In this document: positions 22,284 through 31,753 of the stretch, piece by piece
Layout of the letters: every line of letters begins with the position of its first letter
How positions within the stretch are numbered: the first letter of the stretch is position 1
Origin: Kappaphycus alvarezii
Taxonomy: Eukaryota; Rhodophyta; Florideophyceae; Gigartinales; Solieriaceae
Direction of reading: 5' to 3'
Length of the DNA: 64,000 bases
NCBI GenBank assembly: GCA_002205965.3
Contig: NADL03000024.1
Coordinates: 310,001-374,000, forward strand
Translations under genes and position numbers: made by a program
Notes under the pieces: generated by a model
Database searches by the model: none
What the model was told of the DNA's origin: nothing
What the model saw: the letters and a program-made list of their open reading frames with translations, nothing else

Positions 22284-22721
22284 TCATTTCTTCCCTCTGC
22301 CTTCTGATAGTTTTTCGCCAGAGATAATCGGCCGCCCCATTCGCCATTCCGGACGATACTTTATCTCGAAGTCGTATTCCGCCATTAAGTCCATCCACCT
22401 TGTCAACCGCCCATGAACATCTTTCTTCTTGAACGCAGATTGAAGGTCTTGATGATCCGTATAGATGACGAAAGGCTTTTCAGACAGAAGGTACTCTCGA
22501 AACTTCTTAAGAGCGAAACCACGGCTAGTGCTTCTCGTTCGCTTGTGGAGTAGCGGCACTCCTTGTCCGTCATCGTTCGAGAAGCGAACTGAATGGGATT
22601 TAGTTTCCCTCTGAGAGAGGACAACCCCAAAGGCTGCCGAGGAGGCGTCTGTTTCTACTAAGAAAGGAAAACTAAAATCCGGAAACGCCAATACTGGAGG
22701 AATAGTCAGTTTCCCCTTCAA
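22284..22721 (-). pseudogene. RNase H of element C
   Basis: The 145-residue frame reads IPPVLAFPDFSFPFLVETDA, VVLSQRETKSH, FVIYTDHQDLQSAFKKKD and RWMDLMAEYDFEIKYRPEWR. TDA and YTDHQ are standard Ty3 RNase H motifs. The centre (22,580-22,630) needs a frame change to recover the SRTMTDKECRYST segment. It lies directly between RT and integrase. Confidence 0.88.
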
Positions 22722-22734
22722 GTATTAAAAAGCC

Positions 22735-24353
22735 TCTTGCATCTCAAAGTCCATTCGAAAGCCTTCTTGGCAACGTCGCCGCGTGCAACACTGCTGAGCT
22801 GTCGGAAAAACTTCTTATGAACCGTCGGTATTACCCCGCGAGTCCTAGAAAAGTCCTGAGTTCGGTACCTTTTTCCGGCACCGGAGCTTCAACAATATCT
22901 TTGATCTTGTCGGGATCCACCTTCACACCACTTGAATTAACGATGTGACCAAGCAACTTCACTTCTGATTGGGAAAGGCTGCACTTGGAAACCTTCAACT
23001 TCAGCTTCGATTATTTGATCCTCCTGAACACTGATGGACAGAACGAGAGATAGGGAGCGAGGGAGCCAGACAGAGAATGAAGGAGAGAGCGGAAGAGCAG
23101 GAGAGGGAAGAGAGAAAGGGTAGAAATAGTGAGGGATCGAGAAAGAAGATGAGAGAGAAGAAGGTGTGAGGAACTTTACTCAGATAGAAAATGGAGAGAG
23201 ACCGGGGCTTGTATAGACTTCAAGGCGAGTCGACTGATGCTTTCAATTGATCGAAGGAAGTTTCCGGAAGAAATGTAGATGACGGTGAGTGTCTAACCCT
23301 ATCCTGCTTGAGCTGATCTAAATTTGATCAACTCAAGCATACAGCACTGTACAGTGCATAAACATAACGGTCAAGTTCTAGGTTAAACGGTAAAGTACAG
23401 TAATAACTCTAAGCCTCTTTGCGAGTTGACAGCTGTCAGAAAAAGGCAACGAAGCGAAATTACAGTAACAAACACTTCCTTGCAATGAGCTTATGTGTTC
23501 CTCCAACGTCTTAGAGAAAATAACACATCGTCCCCATAAACCATAGCAAACGGTAACCCGCGAAGGACCTCGTCCATCATCCTTTTAAACGTCGCTGGAG
23601 CGTTCATGGGTCCAAACGGCATTACCTCTAACTTGTACGTTCCATATAGAGACACAATTGTGATCTTTTCCTTGCAAGTTTCGGACATCGTAACCAGCCA
23701 GTATCCTGGTAAAGGTCCAGTGTTGTGATGAACTCTGCGCCAGGGATTTCGTCGAAGATTTATTCTATTTTCGGTAACGGCCAGCGGTCTGGTTTCATCA
23801 CCCCGTTCAACTGACAGTAGTCGACGCAGAACTGGGGCCTTCCGACTTTCTTCGTTGCTATCACTACCGGAAAGGACCAGGCAGACCTTGACGGCGTAAT
23901 AATTCCAGCTTCTAATAATTCCTTCACCTCTTTCCTTACCACTTCATTATGCTTAGGCGGCATTCGGCGTGCTTTCGAATGTTTCGGAGTCTCGTTCGTC
24001 AACTCAAAAGAATGTATCACCGGCACATGAGCAGGCTCCAGATCGTGAATGTCCCACGCTATGACATCCGTATCCTTGAGAGATTTCGCCAGCTCCTTCT
24101 GATTCCTCTCTTCGAGGTGGTCCAGCTTCGAGGCCAATAGAGCCGAGCGGTCCACCTTCATTTTTACCTCTTCCCTAATTTCAGCCTTCGCCGAGCGCGG
24201 TAGATCAGGCTCGTACGGTTCCTTGTTAATGATGGCTAAGACCAGGTCTTGTTCGGTATCCGATCCACCATCGGTTTCGCTAGACGACGAGAAAGGGTGG
24301 AGAGATTCCTCATCGTCCGAACCTTTGGGGGACGTAAAGTCCTCACTGTCCAT
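22735..24353 (-). pseudogene. Reverse transcriptase of element C, split by a 438-bp insertion
   Basis: From 24,353 downward the frame reads an acidic leader (EDFTSPKGSDDEES) and then RT: EVKELLEAGIITPSRSAWSF, RPQFCVDYCQLNG, VMKPDRWPLPK. The next frame (23,491-23,688) reads YKLEVMPFGPMNAPATFKRM and AMVYGDDVLFS, where the catalytic Y-x-D-D is YGDD. After the insertion (23,033-23,470) the domain resumes with KLLGHIVNSSGVKVDPDK. Removing the insertion and one AACACT restores continuity with element B's sequence. Frameshifts remain. Confidence 0.85.
23033..23470. mobile_element. 438-bp insertion of unknown type in RT of element C
   Basis: AACACT lies on both sides (23,027-23,032 and 23,471-23,476), a likely 6-bp target duplication. 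The insert starts with a 130-base purine-rich low-complexity stretch on the plus strand (GAGAGAGA-like, 23,040-23,170). It ends with a stretch containing CACTGTACAGTGCA and AGTACAGTAATA. It has no coding capacity, and its ends are not inverted repeats of each other, so it may be a non-autonomous element or a SINE-like sequence. Confidence 0.65.
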
Positions 24354-24357
24354 CTGA

Positions 24358-24744
24358 GCCCATTGATTCTGGACGGCTCATTGACGAATGGTAACAATCC
24401 CTCTTCTTCTCTTATAACCAAAATGACGTGTGAGAGTGCGTAATCAATGCGCGTCTGGAGAGATTCCAGAGTCAGGCTTCCAGCAACAACGTCAAACGGG
24501 GCATTATTGACAACAGGAACTCTAGACGCACAACCATTGACCCATAAGACACCGGAACTCCGTTGAGACAACCAAAAACCTTGGCGACAGTTCCGTCTAC
24601 TACCGTCTCCTAACGGTCGGTTTCCGTCGGAATGAAAGCAAGCCTTTGGCAGAGGTCCCAAGATATCAAGTCAGGAACTGCAGCCGTGTCCAAAAGGGTA
24701 TGAGTCTCCGTTCTATACAACTTTACGGCTACTTCCTTGAGTCG
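24358..24744 (-). pseudogene. Aspartic protease of element C
   Basis: On the minus strand, just inside the left flank of the nested chromovirus, the frame reads RRLKEVAVKLYRTETHTLLD and then TAAVPD. The catalytic D-T-G is D-T-A here. The C-terminal part (24,236-24,661 frame) reads PVVNNAPFDVVAGSLTLESL and YALSHVILVI. The Gag end at 31,754 joins this segment in frame (SSGVPR then RLKEVAVK) when the nested element is removed. Confidence 0.8.
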
Positions 24745-24749
24745 GCGGG
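24745..24749. repeat. Target-site duplication of the nested chromovirus (left)
   Basis: GCGGG here pairs with GCGTG at 31,754-31,758, one mismatch in five. With the element removed and one copy kept, the Gag-protease frame of element C is continuous. This is the main support for these boundaries. Confidence 0.7.
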
Positions 24750-25245
24750 CGAGCAGATAAAGGTGGACTGTGGTTGAAACTTTGGTTGAGGCTGGCTGGG
24801 TAAAGCCGGCCGCTCCAAACCAGGGTTTATATAGAACTGAAGATAGCTACAAACTAAAGGAAAATGCAGTCTAACAGTAGCGAATTCAAAGGTATTCCCG
24901 TAAAAAGCCCTGACGGTATCGTAAGTAGCGCTTTCAGAATTGTAGTCGGCAAGAGTGACATACTCTGACAAGATGTAAGAAGTACATTGGTCCAGATGGC
25001 ATGGGATAGCAAGGCGACTTTTGATTGGTAAAGCAATGATATAATATCCCAGTGTGCAACTCGCCCGTAACTATTCCAAGTGTACCAATGGGGTCAAACG
25101 CTGTGTTCAGAACTGTAAGGAAAGTGTAATGACAGCAAAGTGCCTAGTAGCCCTGGCTGCAAGGTTACCAGTGGTTTGAATCTACAGTACAGTATATGCA
25201 GTGAATTCGTGTAAAGCTGTAAGGTCTGTGAAGTGAAATACAACA
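24750..25245 (-). repeat. 3' LTR of young chromovirus (left copy)
   Basis: 496 bp. In element orientation it starts TGTTGTATTTCAC and ends ATCTGCTCG. It contains TATATAGAAC (24,827-24,836 on the plus strand) and a TACAGTACAGTATA word. The match with the right copy is almost perfect. Confidence 0.95.
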
Positions 25246-25257
25246 TCACTCCCCCTT
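25246..25257 (-). promoter_or_regulatory. Polypurine tract of young chromovirus
   Basis: On the minus strand AAGGGGGAGTGA lies directly before the 3' LTR, whose first bases are TGTTG. It overlaps the integrase stop codon (TAA) at its start. It would prime plus-strand DNA synthesis. Confidence 0.8.
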
Positions 25258-26681
25258 ACAGAGAAGAATCGCCCCGATTCTTGAGGTTCTGCTTGTACTT
25301 ATTCAAAAGTTCTTGTGAATTCTTGAGGTATGATTCGGGAAGCCACGAGTTCTCATGATCTCCGTACCCTTTCCATTTGACAAGGAATTTATTTTTTCCA
25401 CGTTCTTTTTTATGAGCGAGTATAGACTCAACTTCGTATTCCTCATGTCCATCTTGAAATTGGAGTGGTGGCGGTGGTGGAATTTGTCGGTTGAATTCAT
25501 CTTCAAAGAACGGTTTCAAGAGGCTAGCGTGGAACGCATTATGTATTCCTCTGTCGATCATCGGTTGAGATAACTGCAGACGGTAAGTTACACCGTTAAT
25601 GTCCTCTGTTATTTCAAAGGGACCACAATACTTTGGGTTCAGTTTGCGTGATCCAGCCGCATCTTCAAGTGATAAGTTCTTTGTTGATAGCCAAACCTTA
25701 TCACCAATCTTGAACGTAGACGGCCTTCTTTTCTTGTTTACATATTTTGCGGTGGACTCATTGGATTTTCGGATCTGATTCTGGGCTTTCCTTAATGCTT
25801 CTTGCATATGTTTTAGAAAACCTGCTGCCGCTGGATTGTCTGACGCTAAAACATCTAAGGGTACTGTTCGTGGTTGAATTCCGTAATTGAGGAAAAATGG
25901 TGAGAAAGTTGTGGTGACATTCACAGAGGAGTTGTAAGCAACTTCAAAGTCTACCAGGAAATTATCCCAATCTGATTTGTCGAAGCTAACGAAAGCACGG
26001 ATCATTTCCTCTATTTTCCTGTTCATTATCTCCGATTGTCCATCAGTTTGTGGGTGGTATGCAGAGGAGGGGGATATCTTTGTTCCTAGTAGAGCAAAAA
26101 GTTTTGTCCAAAACTTGCTCATGAAGATGGGATCTCGGTCACATATGATATTCTCTGGTAATCCATGATTTCGGTATACGTGATTCTTGAACAGCAGTGC
26201 TGTTTCAGGAGCATCTGTGTTTGGTTTCGTTGGTATTATTCTGATCATCTTAGAAAGTCTGTCAACGACTGTTAACACGCCGTTGTTTCCATTCTCGACT
26301 TTGGGAGAGGTGTGATGAAATCCATGGTTATGTGGGTCCATTTGGTTTTCGGTGGTTCTAGTGGTTGTAAAAGACCTGCGGGTTTGATTGGTTGCTTTGG
26401 TTCTCTGGCATTGGCAGGAACGTAGTATCGGATTACATCCGATCTTAAATTTTTCCAATAAAACTTTGGTGATATTCTGTTGATAGTTTTGCTTATTCCT
26501 AGGTGTCCCGTGTTGGGAGTGCAATGATAGTCATGCAGGAGCTTGACTCTGAAATTTCCTTCTGGTACACAGATCTTCTTGTTTTTAAGTAGAAGCATCC
26601 CTCGACGCTCAAAGGGAGCTTAGGATCTTGGTAATGGGTTCTGAGGTTCTCATCCCTACCATAATCTTCTACCAACCCCAC
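25256..26681 (-). pseudogene. Integrase with C-terminal chromodomain (young chromovirus)
   Basis: From 26,598 down: HDYHCTPNTGHLGISKTINR is the H-x-H half of the zinc site. Its C-x-C half appears only in another frame (SCQCQRTK). KWTHITMDFITPLPKS holds the first catalytic Asp. A shift near 26,295 leads to VVDRLSKM, then CDRDPIFMSKFW (second Asp), SSAYHPQTDGQSEIMNR (Glu), and KIGDKVWLSTKNL. The last 55 or so residues (about 25,270-25,440) are a chromodomain: EYEVESILAHKK, KFLVKWKGYGDHENSWLPES, with the aromatic cage residues in place. Chromodomain integrases steer insertion to methylated-H3 chromatin. At least two shifts break this copy. Confidence 0.92.
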
Positions 26682-27271
26682 TAACTCAGTGTTTGTGAAT
26701 GATATGGTCGAAATGTTATTGGATTCTGAGGATGTCTTGGTAATAACTTCTTGAAGTAATGAATTGTTTCGTGATAAGGTGACGGCACATCTTGTGGTTG
26801 CCTCGATAGTGCGTCCGCCACTACATTTGATTTTCCTGAGATGGGTATTATCTTGAAGTCGAAATTAACTAATCTTTCCAGCCATCTCACTTGTCTCGGG
26901 GACAAGTTTTCTTGGGTTTCTAGGTATCTTAGGGGATAGTGGTCCGAGTGAATGGTGAATGAATTACCATAAAGGTATGATCTCCACCACTTGAGGGAAT
27001 CTACAATGGCCAAAAGTTCCCTTTCATGGGCCGCATAGTTTTGTTCCGCATCATTAAGAGTCCTGGATGCAAACGCGACCGGCCTTTTAGAACCTAATTC
27101 TTCCTGTTCCAGCACTGCACCAATTGCATACTGTGATGCATCTGTGGTTACGTAGATAGGCAGTGTGGCGTCGAAATTTCTGAGAACCGGTGCGCTACAA
27201 AGTGTTTGCTTGAGTACTTTGAAGGCATCATCTTGAGTGTGGCTCCATTGGAAATTCACGTTTTTCGTCAA
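26681..27271 (-). pseudogene. RNase H of young chromovirus
   Basis: This 196-residue frame reads SAPVLRNFDATLPIYVTTDA, YAIGAVLEQEE, AFASRTLNDAEQNYAAHERE, FTIHSDHYPLRYL and VVADALSRQPQDVPSP. All the usual RNase H and connection motifs are present. It is separated from RT by a single-base shift at about 27,275-27,285 (the frame before reads LAKP and then stops; the next continues [12 protein letters not shown]). Confidence 0.93.
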
Positions 27272-28770
27272 TTCTGTGAGGGTTTTGCAAGAATTGAACA
27301 GCCTTTTATGAATCTCCGGTAATAATTGACAAAACCAAGAAAAGACTGTACTTGTTGCTTATTCTTTGGTATCGGCCATTCCATGACTGCACTTATCTTG
27401 TTTGGATCAACAGAAATACCACTTTGAGAAATGATGTGTCCTAGGTACTCGACTTCTGTAACTCCGAAGACACATTTAGATAATTTGCCAAACAATTTTT
27501 CTTTTCTGAGGATTTCGAGTACAGTTCGAATATGATCCAAGTGATCCTTCCATGTCTTACTGTAGATGAGGATATCATCCAGATAGACGATCACAAATAA
27601 GTCGAGCTGATCCTTGAAAATGTCATTCATTAGGTTCATGAAAGTTGCTGGCGCATTAGTGAGTCCAAACGGCAGAACAAGAAATTCAAAGTGCCCGTAT
27701 CGTGTTCTGAAGGCGGTAAATGGAATCGAATCTTCGTGTAGTCTAATCTGGTGATACCCAGATCTAAGATCAATTTTGCTGAAGAACTTTGCTCCTTTAA
27801 GCTGGTCGAAAATGTCGTCAATTCGTGGTAAGGGATAGCTGTTTTTTACAGTAAGCCGGTTTAAGGCTCTGTAATCGACACACATCCGTAGACTATCATC
27901 CTTCTTGCTCACGAATAGGATAGGAGCTCCCCAGGGGCTCTTACTAGGTCTTATAAACTCAGCTTCTAGTAGTTCGTCCAACTGTTTTCGGAGTTCTGAC
28001 ATTTCTTTGTCAGAAAGTCTATAGAGACCTTTCTTTTGTGGTTCTGCTCCTTCCTTTAATTCTATTTCAAAGTCTTGTTTCCTTCTCGGTGGCAAACCTC
28101 TTGGGAGTTTCTCTGGAAACACGTCAGCAAATGTTTCCAAAACCTTCTGTATGTCTCGAGGGTATACTGGTGCTCTTGTTTCACTAGAATGTAACGGTCT
28201 AAGTAAAACTGCAAATAACTCTTTTTTCTCATCGAAATCACTAACTATGGTATTGAAAGATACAAAAGGACTCACTACGGCATCATCAGCAATAAATATG
28301 AATGAATTTCCCTTATGTTCGATTTTCACCTCATTATTAAAACAATTGATTTTTGCCCCATGCGAGGCGCACCATTCTTTCCCAAGAATTGCATCATAAC
28401 GCTTCAATGGGCTTACTGCAAAGTACAGAGGTTCAGTATAGGCAGTTATATGTACAATGACAGCATTTACCAATTCTTGAAGTATCTGGTCCGCACCGTT
28501 GGCCATTTCAGCAAGCTCTCTGGAATCTCGGGTCTTTATTTGATGTTTCTTGCAAAAATTTCACTCAAGAAGTTGATCTCACCACCAGGGTCTATGAGGA
28601 TTTTTGCTGGTCCACCAGCAATTGTACCCTTGACAATGAGAAGGCCCTTGTGATTTCTCTCGAATGCAGGGGAGAATGTTTCAATGAACGTTGCATTCGA
28701 TCTGATGGTGGACACAATGGACCTTTTTGTTTGATTCAATGATAACTCCCGAGTTTCTTTGTCTAACACA
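27268..28770 (-). pseudogene. Protease and reverse transcriptase of young chromovirus
   Basis: The protease starts in the frame of 28,536-28,769 (GLLIVKGTIAGGPAKILIDP). The catalytic D-S/T-G is DPG here, a likely inactivating change. It continues in the 412-residue frame 27,268-28,506 with [22 protein letters not shown] follows: [66 protein letters not shown] (Y-L-D-D), and [20 protein letters not shown]. The RT is otherwise intact. The two frames are joined by a shift near 28,510. Confidence 0.93.
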
Positions 28771-28813
28771 AGGTTTTAATGGTTCTTCAATGACTGGAAC
28801 TGACTGGGGACCT

Positions 28814-29767
28814 TCAATCAGTTCCTCCGGGCTTTTGGGCAGTTCTTGGCCATGTGCCTTTCTGTCTGCACCTGAGACAGAGACCTTCGCGCATACATCT
28901 TTCACGTTCTTCTTTGTCAAGCTTCTGTAAATTGGGAGTGTTTCTTTTTAGCCCCGGTATCACTTCTACGTTCCCAATTTCCATTGGTACAGGACTGCTG
29001 GTTCCAGCAAAAGAGCTTCCATTTCCATTCCTTCCTCCAGAAGACTTTGGTAGGTTACCGGGTCCAGAACGCCGATAGGCCGACTCTACTCGCTCAGCAT
29101 CCTTCATTAGATCGGAGAGGTTGACGTATTCTTTGGTGCACAACGCCTTCCAGATATAGGGCTTCAAACCGCGAGAGTAACGATCTATCTGGTCTTTAAC
29201 TCCAATATCGGGGATGTCGAGTATAATTTTGTTGAAGTCTTCGTTGAAGGTAGGAACATCTTTGACTTGTTTCCAGCGGGCGAGTTTGTCTCGAGCGATC
29301 TTCTCTTTGTTCAGCGTTTCAAAACGCTGGATCAAAGCAACCTTCAGGGACTGCCAGGAATTTATTCCTTTCCCTTCTTCTGTCTTGAAGTGGACCATCC
29401 ACCATTCATGGGCATTTCCAGCCAAGTAGCTGAGTGCTATGTGTAGGGGTCCATTGCCATCATTTCCCCGAGGTAGTTGTCCATTTGAACGCACCAGCTG
29501 CAATTGATCCTTTCCCAGTGAATGTAGTTGGCTTGTTTTTCTTTGGGCCAGCCTGACTGTCCACTAGGGCATTATTTGACGAGCTGGCCTGGTTTCGTTT
29601 ACGAGTTCAGATTCTAAGGAGGATACCTTTTGCGCTGCAATAGAAAGCTCTGATCTGTGTGCCGCAATTTGGTTATTGGCGTGCTCAAGATTCTGCTGCA
29701 ACTGAAGCACCATTTGCGTAAGGGACTCTAGGGTGACTTGCGGCTGATCCATAGCGATTAGGTTCAC
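28814..29767 (-). pseudogene. Gag of young chromovirus
   Basis: Starts at the ATG at 29,767 or the second one 15 bases on (MDQPQVTLESLTQMVLQLQQ), with a heptad-like N-terminus. Three frames in turn give KKNKPTTFTGKG, QMDNYLGEMMAMDP and LHIALSYLAGNAHEWW. The core then reads VALIQRFETLNKEKIARDKL. The RNA-binding knuckle begins CLRCRQKG, but a missing base then replaces HMAKNC by TWPRTA, so C-x2-C-x4-H-x4-C is broken. Each break is a single-base shift. Confidence 0.88.
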
Positions 29768-30324
29768 AAAGCCAGTAACAGTATTTGGCCTGGTATCTGA
29801 GAGAAGTTTCCGACCTTACACGTGTACACGTGGTGATACGTGTACACGATTTCTGTAACACCTGGAGTAACAGAGAGTCTCCTAGATGGTTCCTGGGCAA
29901 ACTACCCACGATGCGAAGCCTCCAGCAAAATGCCAAATGATTTTTGAAAAAATTGTGATTTATAACCTGATTGGTCTCCTTGCACCTTCAAATTCCGGTC
30001 TGGTGACCTAGTGGTTAAGTGTAAGTAGCTCCTGATGAGTGGTCGCGGGTTCAAATCCGCCAGGAGCACTTACAAAAAGTTCCTTCTTGACGTAAGGGTT
30101 GACGTCAGTCACGTCGGGTGCGTTATAGTAGCCCTTCTTCCGATTCTTGCTTTGCGGTGGTTGTCCTGTCTAGGTCCTGATGGCGATACGGACTTACAAT
30201 TGTAAGTCCTACTACAAGGATCTGGGGGCAGCAGAGGAAAGCTTGCAATCACAGCGGAAGGGTGAACACAACACACACACGAAGTCGATTGAGAATGAAC
30301 TTATTGCTTATTTTCCTTTTTTAC
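29768..30324 (-). promoter_or_regulatory. Leader between zinc-finger ORF and gag, with palindromes
   Basis: This 557-base non-coding stretch contains CACGTGTACACGTG (29,819-29,832, perfect palindrome), a second CGTGTACACG 18 bases on, the tRNA-like hairpin at 30,001-30,073, and the perfect 20-base palindrome GGACTTACAATTGTAAGTCC at 30,190-30,209. Roles could include packaging, dimerisation or transcription. None is shown. Confidence 0.6.
30001..30073 (+). ncRNA. tRNA-like hairpin with A-box- and B-box-like motifs
   Basis: On the plus strand TGACCTAGTGG (30,004-30,014) resembles a Pol III A box, and GGTTCAAATCC (30,048-30,058) a B box. The arms GTAAGTAGCTCCTG (30,021-30,034) and CAGGAGCACTTAC (30,061-30,073) pair over 13 bases with one bulge, and GCGG/CCGC pairs inside. 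It does not fold into a standard cloverleaf with a matching acceptor stem, so I do not call it a tRNA gene. It could be a tRNA-derived SINE piece or an element RNA structure. It runs antisense to the chromovirus genes. Confidence 0.45.
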
Positions 30325-31083
30325 TCAAAAACAAGCAATTTTAATGGAAAAAAAGATACTAATTGTGACCCTGACTGTGAGTCGATGCTGAGCCCCGTTC
30401 TGATGGCGGACAAGGTCTTGTTCACTGAACAACTCAATATTGCAGTCCTTGCACTTGTACTCCTTCTTGCTTGTACGGCGGATGTGACGACGGGAACGGA
30501 GGTGCTCGAAGTACTGAACGCGGCCGGAGCAGGTCACTTGACAATGACGACAATGGAACGGAGAGGACTTCGGGTTCTTGTTCATCCGCGGCCTTTTCGA
30601 GGGCCTAGCCTTGCGGATTCGATGGTTTACCACCCTTTGGATCGACACAGAGGCGGCGTCCGGCAGTACTTGAAGCCTTCTCGGAGGAGCCCTTGAACTT
30701 GTCGGTGGCCTTGACGGGTTCGAGACGGTCGGACGCGACGGCTTCCTCGGGACCGGGGGTAAGGATCGAAGGCCGGTCGATGGGGTAGGGCAAACGATCG
30801 AAAAGGGGTGCGAGGCTCTTCGACCGTAACAAAGGGGATGCCACTGACAGTGCTCGGGGTAAGACAAGATCTTGGCAAGTCGGCGTCGGTGTCTTGGGCT
30901 CCTCGGGGCTGAGTAAGGCGATGGGGTTCTCGGAGTCGACGGAGGAAGCGGGGTCTTGGGATCTTCTTCCTCGCCAATCGGTAGTATTGGCGAGGTGGGC
31001 GGGGAACGAAAGTCGGCGAGGTCTTCTGAGTCGTACTCTGACGGCGATGGAGGGCGGCCCTTTGACTTCCTGTTGTACGACAC
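30325..31083 (-). CDS. Extra ORF of young chromovirus with two C2H2 zinc fingers
   Basis: An uninterrupted 252-residue ORF, the first in the element, starting 174 bases after the 5' LTR and on the same strand as gag-pol. Residues 1-150 are rich in Pro, Ser and Arg. Two fingers follow, each C-x2-C-x12-H-x5-H: at about 176-201 (FHCRHCQVTCSGRVQYFEHL and RSRRH) and about 209-233 (YKCKDCNIELFSEQDLVRHQ and NGAQH). The five-residue H-H spacing is typical of the U1/matrin/JAZ fingers that bind structured or double-stranded RNA. Standard chromoviruses have no such gene. It could be a captured host gene or an accessory RNA-binding protein. It is the only long ORF of the element without a frameshift. 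The final 15 residues are hydrophobic and may not be original. Confidence 0.75.
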   Translation of the reverse strand: MSYNRKSKGRPPSPSEYDSEDLADFRSPPTSPILPIGEEEDPKTPLPPSTPRTPSPYSAPRSPRHRRRLAKILSYPEHCQWHPLCYGRRASHPFSIVCPTPSTGLRSLPPVPRKPSRPTVSNPSRPPTSSRAPPRRLQVLPDAASVSIQRVVNHRIRKARPSKRPRMNKNPKSSPFHCRHCQVTCSGRVQYFEHLRSRRHIRRTSKKEYKCKDCNIELFSEQDLVRHQNGAQHRLTVRVTISIFFSIKIACF

Positions 31084-31256
31084 TGTGGGTTACCGCGTAA
31101 GGGTCAGAGTGAAAAACACAATGTTAGTCTCTGTTTGCAATCGGGCAGCTGAGATAAATCTAGTAGAGATTTTATCCCAACTGGCGGATTGGAAAAACGC
31201 ACAATAAGGCACAACTTACTTGCGATGCTACCACGATGTGGGGTGTTAAGCGCACA
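31084..31256 (-). other. 5' leader of young chromovirus after the LTR
   Basis: In element orientation this follows the 5' LTR. A TGGTAGCATCGC lies 18 bases after the LTR end and could be a displaced primer-binding site. No better candidate sits at the LTR edge. Confidence 0.4.
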
Positions 31257-31753
31257 CGAGCAGATCAAGGTAGAACTGTGGTTGAAACTTTGGTTGAGGC
31301 TGGCTGGGTAAAGCCGGCCGCTCCAAACCAGGGTTTATATAGAACTGAAGATAGCTACAAACTAAAGAAAATGCAGTCTAACAGTAGCGAATTCAAAGGT
31401 ATTCCCGTAAAACAGCCCTGACGGTATCGTAAGTAGCGCTTTCAGAATTGTAGTCGGCAAGAGTGACATACTCTGACAAGATGTAAGAAGTACATTGGTC
31501 CAGGTGGCATGGGATAGCAAGGCGACTTTTGATTGGTAAAGCAATGATGTAATATCCCAGTGTGCAACTCGCCCGTAACTATTCCAAGTGTACCAATGGG
31601 GTCAAACGCTGTGTTCAGAACTGTAAGGAAAGTGTAATGACAGCAAAGTGCCTAGTAGCCCTGGCTGCAAGGTTACCAGTGGTTTGAATCTACAGTACAG
31701 TATATGCAGTCAATTCGTGCAAAGCTGTAAGGTCTGTGAAGTGAAATACAACA
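31257..31753 (-). repeat. 5' LTR of young chromovirus (right copy)
   Basis: 497 bp, nearly identical to 24,750-25,245. The outer end is followed by GCGTG, the partner of the left target duplication. Confidence 0.95.

Larger units (their letters stand above)
24750..31753 (-). mobile_element. Young Ty3/gypsy chromovirus nested in element C
   Basis: A complete 7.0-kb element on the minus strand: 5' LTR (31,257-31,753), extra ORF with zinc fingers, leader with tRNA-like hairpin, gag, protease, RT, RNase H, integrase with chromodomain, polypurine tract, 3' LTR (24,750-25,245). The two LTRs differ at about 6 substitutions and 3 single-base indels over about 497 bases by my manual alignment (about 98% identity), so insertion is recent. 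Despite this, gag, pol and integrase are cut by several single-base shifts. Confidence 0.95.

Noticed and set aside
30001..30073. A genuine tRNA gene
   Set aside because: No cloverleaf: the bases before the A box do not pair with those after the B box, and the paired arms fall where the D and anticodon arms should be.
31084..31256. TGGTAGCATCGC as the chromovirus primer-binding site
   Set aside because: It starts 18 bases from the LTR end instead of directly at it, and its match to a tRNA end cannot be tested here. Left as a possibility only.
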